Shown here: positions 1-9,000 of the stretch, one piece after another | Layout: the number at the start of each line of letters is the position of its first letter | How positions within the stretch are numbered: position 1 is the first letter of the stretch | NCBI GenBank assembly: GCA_036897525.1 | Contig: JAYMTJ010000112.1 | Span: 1-22,173, forward strand | Reading direction: 5' to 3' | Length of the DNA stretch: 22,173 bases | From: Pelargonium x hortorum | Taxonomy: Eukaryota > Streptophyta > Magnoliopsida > Geraniales > Geraniaceae | Made by a program: the position numbers and the translations under genes | Notes under the pieces: generated by a model | What the model saw: the letters and a program-made list of their open reading frames with translations, nothing else | What the model was told of the DNA's origin: nothing | Database searches by the model: none

Positions 1-551
1 GTTTCAAAAAAGTGAATAAAGGATTCTTTCGTTCCTGATAGTGATTTATTGAATCGGTGGATTGGAGCATACTCTAGGTCGGAATTGCGAGGAGTACTTC
101 TTGATCATTTCTACCAACTTAAAGCCCCCAATTACTCTTCTTTTTATGTTATGTAAAAATGTCCTTTTGGACAATTTACAAAATCTCCATTACCAATCCT
201 TTATGTATTTTGGTGTTCCTAACTATCCACTCATTTTAAAGGAGCTCCCCATTTGGTATTGTTATGGTAATAGATATGAGGGAATAGGCAGAAAGGGTAA
301 CGAAAACCGTATCCGGTTGATCTTTTGAGCCCGCTTCAAGCCAGGATGACTACTCAACCAATCTTGGGGCAAGGGCCCTTTCCCTTAATGTTTACTTCCG
401 CTTACCTCTTGTACATAGGAAATGAGACTCCGTTTTTTACTGCCAATTTCTCATTTTAGACTATAGAATAGAAGCTGTTTTCTTTCACTCATATAACTAT
501 CTGGTTTAGTTCCTCAACCCGAATGCGGGTTTCTGTTTTAACGAATCACAC
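1..551 (-). other. ndhA group II intron, 5' portion
   Basis: The intron begins with GTGTGATTCG at 551 reading leftward and continues past position 1. No domain V hairpin or 3' splice site is seen, so these lie outside the window. Open frames here, including an 88-codon plus-strand frame at 62-328, resemble no plastid protein I know and are taken as chance. No maturase sequence is present, as expected for this intron. Confidence 0.85.
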
Positions 552-1104
552 GTAGAGATATTGACAACACACATAGAGTTAATGGTATTTCATAACTAAT
601 TGATTGAGCGGCAGCTCGTAGACCACCTAAAAAGGAATATTTATTATTTGATCCATATCCTGACATAAGAAGTCCAATGGGAGCAATACTTGAAATGGCA
701 ATCCATAAAAAAACACCAACATTTAGATCAGCTAAAACAAGGCGATAGCTAAAAGGAATTACTGAATAACTTAGAAGAATTGATATGACTGCCATGGATG
801 GGCCAATACTGAACAAAGGGCTATCCCCTCTAGATGGAAGAAGGTTCTCTTTCAAAAGCAGTTTTGTCCCATCTGCTAGAGCTTGAAGAATTCCGAAAGG
901 ACCCGCGTATTCAGGCCCAATACGTTGTTGTATCCCCGCGGATATTTCTCTTTCTAACCACACAATTACTAATACACCTATTGTGATTCCCACTACAAGG
1001 GTCAAAATAGGGACAAGCATCCAGACGATCCCATATATCTCTTGTAGGGATTCGAATCTGGAAAAAGAATTGATATCTTGTACTTCTGGTGTATCAATTA
1101 TCAT
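552..1104 (-). CDS. ndhA: NADH dehydrogenase-like complex subunit A, exon 1 (partial gene)
   Basis: Exon 1 (553 bp, about 184 codons) of the plastid NDH subunit homologous to complex I ND1/NuoH, a thylakoid membrane protein of the proton-pumping arm in cyclic electron flow. The start is the ATG at 1104, giving MIIDTPEVQ, one base after the ndhH stop (1106-1108); an ATG 12 bases upstream lies inside ndhH and is not the family start. Visible family signatures are the first membrane helix ([19 protein letters not shown]), [31 protein letters not shown] and SYEIPLTL. The exon ends at 552, where the minus strand reads into GTGTGATTCG, a group II 5' splice site. Exon 2 lies beyond the left edge. 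Codon 114 is TCA (Ser) where Leu is expected, a known kind of C-to-U editing site. It is probably co-transcribed with ndhH. Identification is certain. Confidence 0.97.
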
Positions 1105-1105
1105 C

Positions 1106-2287
1106 TCAACGATCAACTTCTCCCATAATGATATCTATGCTACCTAGTATTGTCATAATATCAGCCAATTTCATTCTTTTAACTAACTGAGGAAGAATTT
1201 GCAAATTCATAAAACCCGGTGGACGTATTTTCCATCTCCAAGGAAAGCTGCTCCGATCTCCTATCAGAAAAACTCCCAATTCTCCTTTTGGGGCTTCAAC
1301 TCTCACATAAAGTTCTTGTTTCGGCAATTCAAAAGTAGGAGAAGGTTTTTTACTAATGAATCGATATTCAAAACCGCCCCATTCTGGATACCTTTCTCTA
1401 TCAAAACATCGAATTTCTAAATTCTCATAAGGACCTCCCGGAATTCCTTCCAGAGCCTGTTGAATCATTTTTATGGATTCCCTCATTTCACCGATTCGGA
1501 CTAAATAGCGAGCTAATGAATCTCCTTCTTTTTGCCACTGAACCTCCCAATCGAATTTTTTGTAACATTCAGAATTATCGATTTTACGAAGATCCCATTG
1601 CATTCCGGAAGCTCGTAGCATTGGTCCTGATAAACCCCAACTTATTGCTTCTTCTTTACCAATAATGCCTATTCCCTCTACTCGCTCTAAAAAAATAGGA
1701 TTCCGCGTAATAAGCTTTTCATATTCAGCAAGTCCTGTTAAAAAATAATTACAGAAATCCAAGCATTTATCTATCCAGCCATGAGGTAGATCGGCTGCAA
1801 CTCCTCCGATACGAAAATAATTATGCATCATTCTCATACCGGTGGCTGCTTCAAACAGATCATATATTAATTCTCTTTCTCTGAAAATATAAAAAAAGGG
1901 GGTTTGTGCGCCAATATCGGCCATAAAGGGTCCAAGCCATAATAGATGAGAAGCTATACGACTTAATTCCAGCATAATTGTTCTGATATAGCCAGCCCTT
2001 TTAGGTACTTGAATATTTCCCAATTGCTCTGGGGCATTTACAGTTATTACTTCTGTGAACATAGTAGCCAAATAATCCCAACGTGTTACATAAGGCAGAT
2101 ATTGTATAATAGTTCGATTTTCGGCAATTTTTTCCATCCCTCTGTGTAAATAACCCAATACGGGTTCACAGTCGATAACATCTTCACCATCTAGAGTAAG
2201 GATGAGCCGAAGAACACCGTGCATTGATGGGTGGTGAGGGCCCATATTGACTATCATGAGGTCTTTTCTTGTAGCTGGTATAGTCAT
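1106..2287 (-). CDS. ndhH: NADH dehydrogenase-like complex subunit H
   Basis: A 393-residue protein, the usual family length, homologous to the 49-kDa/NuoD subunit of complex I. It belongs to the stromal arm of the plastid NDH complex, which takes electrons from ferredoxin and feeds plastoquinone. I chose the ATG at 2287 ([20 protein letters not shown]) because it matches the conserved N-terminus; a longer frame starting nine codons upstream adds MKEKIEEKL, which is not family-like. Conserved stretches include [41 protein letters not shown] and the C-terminal [18 protein letters not shown]. The gene ends one base before the ndhA start, so the two are tightly linked and probably translated from one transcript. 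No frame damage is seen. Confidence 0.98.
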   Translation of the reverse strand: MTIPATRKDLMIVNMGPHHPSMHGVLRLILTLDGEDVIDCEPVLGYLHRGMEKIAENRTIIQYLPYVTRWDYLATMFTEVITVNAPEQLGNIQVPKRAGYIRTIMLELSRIASHLLWLGPFMADIGAQTPFFYIFRERELIYDLFEAATGMRMMHNYFRIGGVAADLPHGWIDKCLDFCNYFLTGLAEYEKLITRNPIFLERVEGIGIIGKEEAISWGLSGPMLRASGMQWDLRKIDNSECYKKFDWEVQWQKEGDSLARYLVRIGEMRESIKMIQQALEGIPGGPYENLEIRCFDRERYPEWGGFEYRFISKKPSPTFELPKQELYVRVEAPKGELGVFLIGDRSSFPWRWKIRPPGFMNLQILPQLVKRMKLADIMTILGSIDIIMGEVDR

Positions 2288-2392
2288 AAGTTTTTCCTCG
2301 ATTTTTTCTTTCATGAATTGCCGAAAACGAAAAGATATTCATCCAAATGCAAAAATCTAATAAAGCAAATAATTGAAAATAACATTTCTAAT

Positions 2393-2665
2393 TTAACGAG
2401 TTTTTGACTCGCGAATATTCAACCTATTTATTAATTCTTTATAACGTACTCTATTTTTCTTTGACAAATAAGACAGCAGACGCTGGCGTTTTCCCAAAAT
2501 TTTATGTAGACCTCTCTGAGATAAATAGTCCTTTCTGTGCAATTTCAAATGGGAAGAAATTTGGTCTATTTTCTTGGTAAAACACAATACTTGAAATTCA
2601 ACGGACCCTCTATTCTTTTCTTTTTCTTCTTGCGAGATAACTGAAATTAATGGAGTTTTGACCAT
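2393..2665 (-). CDS. rps15: Small ribosomal subunit protein uS15c
   Basis: A 90-residue protein, normal length for plastid S15, which binds 16S rRNA during small-subunit assembly. Family features are the central [20 protein letters not shown] segment and the following [20 protein letters not shown] helix, which match the S15 signature region. The start MVKTPLIS is typical. It sits between ycf1 and ndhH in the canonical order, 105 bp upstream of the ndhH start. The N-terminal third is moderately divergent but the frame is whole. Confidence 0.96.
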   Translation of the reverse strand: MVKTPLISVISQEEKEKNRGSVEFQVLCFTKKIDQISSHLKLHRKDYLSQRGLHKILGKRQRLLSYLSKKNRVRYKELINRLNIRESKTR

Positions 2666-2792
2666 AAAACAAGGTTTCCTTATCTTTTCTTTTTTTAAAA
2701 AATGAATTTGACTGATCAGTAATAATAATCCTAGTTCTTTTTGAATTTCTCCATTTTTTATATAATAAAATATTCATTTCGTTATGAACTTC

Positions 2793-2815
2793 TCATTTTT
2801 GAAAATCAAAAATGA
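2793..2815. repeat. Short perfect inverted repeat
   Basis: Ten-base arms TCATTTTTGA and TCAAAAATGA separated by AAA. It lies about 130 bp upstream of the rps15 start on the rps15 strand. It may be an RNA hairpin between ycf1 and rps15; no function is shown by the sequence. Confidence 0.4.
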
Positions 2816-2941
2816 ATCAACAACTCATTCAAATTGAAATTGGATTCGGCTCGGGATACAAAAGAAGAGTCTATTTCTTTCTCCACTTACACAAGATAAA
2901 AAAAAAATGGGAATATTCAAATGAAAATCTAAAAATCAAAG

Positions 2942-2980
2942 AATGGCTCAACAAAAGCTTCTTTCTTTTGTTGAGCCATT
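2942..2980 (-). terminator. Stem-loop downstream of ycf1
   Basis: Perfect 16-bp arms (2942-2957 and 2965-2980) enclose a 7-nt loop, about 75 bp after the ycf1 stop. In plastids such hairpins usually stabilise and define mRNA 3' ends rather than terminate transcription, so a 3'-end role for ycf1 is inferred. Confidence 0.55.
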
Positions 2981-3056
2981 TATATATTTCATGGTTACAC
3001 CTGGAATGTAAAACAATCCATTAGAATGGTATGGGTATTCTAGTCAAAATGGAATA

Positions 3057-6000
3057 TTAACGGGTTTTCAATCGTGGATATACTCGGATCCTTAACATAC
3101 TGAAACGGCTGCCATTAGTAGTATCAAACCAATAGCGATTCATACAAGCTAAGTCTTCGAGTCGATAATTCGGCCAAAGAAAAAACCTTAATCTCATTAG
3201 TTTCTTTTTGATTCTATTTAATTCTTTGCTTTCTTCTTCTTTCTTGCGTAGTTCTTCTTGTTCTCTTTCTTTCTTTTGAACTAGATTTAGTCGTTCCTCT
3301 CGTTGTCTCTTTTCTCGTTCGTCTAGTTCTCTCAATAGTAGGTTCAAATCCATACGCCCAGTTTCTTTAAGAAGTTTGTTGTAGGGGGTTAATTTATGTT
3401 GAGGGATTCTTTTCTCTTTTTTCTTTTTTTTATTGAGTTCATTTACAATTCTCAATTGTCTGCGGCGTCTGGGGGATAAAAGATTTTCAGGAACAAGCAG
3501 ACCCTTTTCGACAAGCGTATCTGGCACTCCCTCGTCCAAAAGAATAAGCTTTTTGATTCTGTCGTTGGCACGCTTAGGGTCAGTTATAAGGCTTAGAAGG
3601 ATAGCTGTGCATTCGCGCTTGAACTTGCCGCAAACACCTATCTTATAAAAGAACCTCATCTGGTCTGCGTGGAATTGACCAAAGACTCTCTCATAAGACC
3701 AAGGAGTCCGCTTTCTCTTTTTCTTTGGATGTACTTCGGGTTTCCAGTGGAATAGACCAAAGACTCTCTCATAAGACCAAGGAGACTGCTTTTTCTTTCC
3801 ACGTGCTTTGGCTTTCAATGGGATTGCGAATGGGTGAACTAAATATCGAACCAATTTGGTCCAGAAAGACCTAGGACACCCAAATTTCCCATAAGACACA
3901 CGCAGTCCCCACCACCTCTTAACTCTCAGTCTTCGCACGCTCAACGATTCTACTACCTTGCGCCCCTTGCGGACCTTATATGTAGTTTGCTTCACTTTGT
4001 TCACACCTATCTCCAGACAAGGGTCTCTTTTATTGTCCGGACCCGGAGTGTAGGCCAATTTTTGGAATTGATTCTTATGAAGCAGGGAAATGGCTAGGAT
4101 TTGATACGTAACGTGCTCCCACCTCAATCTTTTAAAGGTACGAATGGGGTTCAGAACGAGATACCCCATGTTTAGGATATCTTCCAAAGTTGGAAGTTGA
4201 TTTTGAGTAGTTCCCATTATTCCAAACTGACTCATTTCTATAAGATCTTTAATGAAAACAAGAAGGAGCTTCGGGTTAGTTGCTTTATTCGTGACTTGGC
4301 TTGTACGTGTAACATTAGTAAGGAAGTCGGCGATCAAATAACGTAGGCTATAGTGCACTTGATACCGGAAATAATTCGACTTTTTTAGATCCTTCAGCGC
4401 CGTCTTTCGGAACCTTGAATACTTTATCGGTTTCAATGTACTCACCCGAGCAAATCTTTTTTTGTGGTTTTTTCTGTAGCTTGTTTCGTCAAAGGCCTTT
4501 CCTTGTTCTTCTTGTTCTTTTTTTCTTTTTTCCTTTTTTTCTTCGTATTCTTCGTCTATTTTCTTTTGTTCTTCGGCCTTCATTTCGGATATCGTCTCAG
4601 CATAAGCCCTTTCTCTCTCAGTAGGATCTATCATAATGTCCAAAGTCGTTTCCTTCCTAGGGTCTTTTCTCCCTAGGTTCAATAATGCCCTGCGATGTCG
4701 ACGACGACGTCGGGCCCTGTTCGAGTCCCAAAGTGGTCTTCCTTTCGCCGGCCATTCCTTTTTGTCGTACATGTACCAGTTGAAGGAGTCAAACTCAACC
4801 TTTAAATCCGCGTAAGAGGAGCGCGAACGTATCTTTCCATTTTGCAAAAAAGAATGAATCGGCGTGGTCCACTCCGCTTTCGCATAAAGATTAAGTAAAT
4901 TGTAAAGTTGGATAAATTCTGGGAAGAGAAAAAAACTAGATTCTAGGAAAGAACTTTTCTTTTCATCATTATTGCGTTCCATTAGTTCTTCTAGTTCGTT
5001 TTCATTATTTAATCCCATCCAATCAAAAAAGTTTTTTTTTTCGATTTTTTCAAATTCTTCCGGTTCTAGTATCAAACTCAGGTCAAACTCTCGTTGAGCA
5101 ATCTTTATCGATTGGGCCTTCCCCGACATTTTTTTTTTTCTAGCAGCCAGGTCTTTTTTTCGTTTAGCCATGCTTTTTTGTTTTTTCCAAATCGGGGTAC
5201 GCCTTTTATCATAACACTTTTCATACCGAAAAACACAGCCAAGCTTGGCTAGCCTATGCCTATCATAAAACTCAGGCCAATACAAGGCATAAACAGAGAA
5301 AAAGTATAGGTGCATATCACAAATTTTATGGATGTACCCGATGAGGTGCTCCAGCGGCCACTTCAGCCATTCAGGTCTGAACGATTCATCTAGGCTTTCG
5401 GGGTAAGGTCGTCTCCGCTCTCTTAGTTGTTTCAGTACGCTTTCTAGGAAGACCATTGCGCCCTCTGTGAACCCGACGCGGTCCTCGGTTAACGACCCGG
5501 CCGGGAGCACCCTATTCTGGCCAGTTACCCAAGAATCAATAGCGACCTTATCCACCACCTTAGATCCTTTTTTCTTATCTTCAACATGAAAGAGTATCTG
5601 ATTATAATTCATCCGCCTACGCAGCGCCGTCCTATTAACGTCCATATGCATATCCAACAAAGGATGCTTTTCCTTGGAATCGCGCAAATGCTTATAATTA
5701 CTTGTAAGCATATTCACAAGGCTTTCTTTGTGTATGTTGTAAAGATGTGAAATTGCGGTCTGGTTATTACTTACTAAGGATGGCGCTATGACATAGGGAT
5801 CCTTCTTATATTCAGCATTAAGGAAGCTATATGCTAAAAGATCATATCTAAGGTGTTTTTTAAATTTCAATTTTTGTGGGTTAATCGGCAATGAGTCTAT
5901 TTCATATGAATCCCCTTTCTTGAAATTGTGATTTTCAGCCGTGCGACATTGATTCATTTTATTTCGCCATTTTTGTGCTTCTAATCTGGACCATCTAATG

Positions 6001-9000
6001 TCAGATAAAAGATAGTAGTCAAAATGGCCTCTTAACCATTCTTTCCATCGATTCATTCCAACTCTACAATTTCTCAAATTCTGGAATTTAGAGACTCTAA
6101 AAGAAGACTTTTCAGTTTGTGATAATTTATAAAATACATATGCTTGTGACAGAGAGGATAAGTCAAAAACAAGGGTTTTTTGACTCTTACTAATTTGACT
6201 ATTTCTCATATTAAAAGAATGTTTTTTTATAGTTGAAATAAAGCGATTTTTTTTTCTTTTCTTTTTATTAATGCCTTTAATGGCCTTGTCAATCTTTTTG
6301 TTTTTTCTTTTTTTTTTGAATTGAAAAAAAAACTGCGCAACCATTTTCAGACAACTCTTTTTCTTATTCATTTCATCTAGAAACCTCTTTTTCAAATCAA
6401 ATCTATTTTTCAAATCGAAAAGGATTTTCACGTATATCCATTCAATGATCCATTTTCTAAAAATTGTAGATTTACGAATGAATCGTGCCTTTCTTCTTTT
6501 TAAGATTTTAGAAAGTCTTCGTAGTGCTTCTGATGTTTTAGAATGAGAACTTGTTTTGGTCGAACTAATGCTTGTTTGAATAATGAAAAGTCTTTTTTTC
6601 TTTTCTTTTAGAACCCTTTCTATTTCATTTATGATTGCCCTTGTTTTATCCACTTTCCTTTCTTTTTTCTTTTTTGTTAATTTAGATTGTGGCCCTTTTT
6701 TCAAATTTGTTCTTTTTTTTACTTTTACGCCCTTTAGCAGCTTGGATTGAAAGCTTTTTTTTTGAAAAGCTAAAAGACGTTTTCGAAGAAAGCCCTTTTT
6801 TTTAAACTTCAAAAAACCCTTCTTTTGCAACTTTCTAATTCCACTTGTGAGTAGGTTTTTGAGTTCTTGAGAAGCTTTTTTTTTCTTTAGTTCTTCAAAA
6901 ACGGTTTTAAAAAACGGGTAGGGCTTGCGAGCCGTACCAAAAGGAATATTAGTGATTCTTCCAAAAACGGTTAAATACAAATCCTCTGCCACACTGCTCT
7001 CTTTGCTTTGCTCGGTTTCTCGCCAAGGTTTCCACTCAAAAGGAAAGTGGATCCTTATCTGACAACCATCTGTGAACCACCCTATTGGGTCTTGTGACTC
7101 GTCAAGTGGAATACCACCAAAATCGCACAAGGTGTGAGTTTCCTTCTTTAAATCCGCGAAATCCTGAAACAATTCGGGACTTTGAAAGAAGAGTATACGA
7201 GCCATATTTTTAGCTATTATCAAGAAAGGAAAGATCACATTTTTCCTCAAAAACGATTGGATTAATAGGATCAGAGATCTTACTGCATGACCCGATTGAA
7301 GGAGTTCCCAAGTTTCCGCTATACAAATGGCTCGGATCTCATGCGCCTCTCGGCGCTCCTGCCATTCTTCTAAGGCATCCCCTCGTTCTTGGCGTTTTTT
7401 TTTGTCTTCTTCGCTTTCCCTCAGTCCTTGGAGTTCGTTTTCTGCTTCTATAGCAGCCTCTATAGCACTCTTTTGAGAATCTGGCAGGTTCCACAGTTTC
7501 TTCCAAATTCGGTTTATCCTTTCGGATATACGCTTAACTCTAACTTGAAACCGGGAGTCCTGTCGTAAAAATCTATAACATTTTTTCATAAGCTCAAAGA
7601 CATCTAAAGTGAGCATAATGAGTATAAGTGTTTTCCTTCGTTTGGGCAAAAAAAGGGGCGACTGGACCCGGTGTTCATACCACCCACAAATCGTTACTTT
7701 TCGCCTTTGGGTGCGGTCCGCACCTTTGACCATATTGCGACGAAAATGCGTGATCTTAGCGTAACGGTAAAAATACCATTGCTTCAGTTCACGTTTATCA
7801 TGTCGCTCATAGTATTTCCATACTTTGGTTCTAAATACCCTAAATTTTGCTTTTCTTGTACGCAAATAGACGTCTTCGGCTACTACATCGTCATTTCTTA
7901 TATTGTAATCACTATAATCTATTTTTTCATCATCTATGTTGTATCCCCATCGAGGGACTTCTTTCATGATTGTCCGTAGTTTCAGCTGAAACTGACGGTA
8001 TTTTTGATATTTTTTTCGCATCTTAGGAATGTCTTCATGTGTGAAACCGCTCCTACCCTCATAGTAGGTATTCATAATGTGATATACCGTGTTACGGTTT
8101 CGACGTATTTTGTTTATTTTCTCTAACAATGGGTTTGGATAGGAATAAAGGTTTCTTCTATCTTTTGAATCTCGCTTTCTTTTTGAACTTGTTCTAAAAT
8201 GAGAATTAAGAACCAAAATTCTAGTTAAAATTGTATTTAAGGGGAAAGCCTCCTTTTGTTTTTTTTTCAAGGTTCCTTTCTTTGTCTTTTTATCTAACCT
8301 TAACAAAATTTTCTTGGGTCTTCTTTTTTCTTTTTCCAATTGCACCCTTTTTTTTCGAATTTCCTTGAGTTTTAGATAGCGTTCCTTGTGAGAACGAATC
8401 CAACTCTCTCTTTCCTCATTGACTCGGATAATCATGCCCCTCTTTCTCAGCTTGTGAACTCGCCTTAATATTCTGGTAGTTTCCTGCCAGTCAAGAGTCA
8501 AGTAAGCAGATACCCGGTAAAGTTTAAAAGCTCGCGACATAGAGTTACTTGGGATGTACTGTGGCGCTCGAAAATAAGGAGCCATTTTTTGAAGTATTCT
8601 CAAAGTTTTCCCTAATAGACTCTTTTCGAAACATTGCCGTCTAAGCTTTTGTTTTTCCTGGCTTTCCCGTTCCAGTTTCTGGCGTTCGAGTATCAAATAC
8701 TGCTCTTTCTGATTTAAAGGCCTTAAGTCTTTAAAAAACAACCACATTGTTTGCAGGTGCTCTTCCTCGTCAACCCTCTGTTCCGCTGCTGTTTTCGTCA
8801 ATTTATGGTTATACCAAAAAGCTCCGCGAGAAGGTCCATCCCAGACTGGGTCATTTTCCCTTTTCTTTCCTCCCGACGGGTGCATTTGGTCAAAGAGGGT
8901 CTCAGAAATTGATCGCAACACTTTCGGAGTGTATTTGAATTGAAAGAGCTTTCTCCGTATGTCCAATACATCCCTCAAAGGAGATCCGCTTTTTAGCTTC

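Larger units (their letters stand above)
2666..3056. other. rps15-ycf1 spacer with two hairpins
   Basis: An AT-rich spacer between the ycf1 stop and the rps15 start. A short plus-strand frame at 2812-3024 is not family-like. Two perfect inverted repeats are present, at 2793-2815 and 2942-2980. No tRNA or other gene is seen. Confidence 0.7.

Noticed and set aside
62-328. 88-codon plus-strand frame in the ndhA intron
   Set aside because: It lies inside a group II intron opposite to ndhA and has no plastid family features.
1105-1116. Upstream ATG giving MIVE before the ndhA N-terminus
   Set aside because: It overlaps ndhH, and the conserved start is the next Met at 1104, giving the canonical 553-bp exon.
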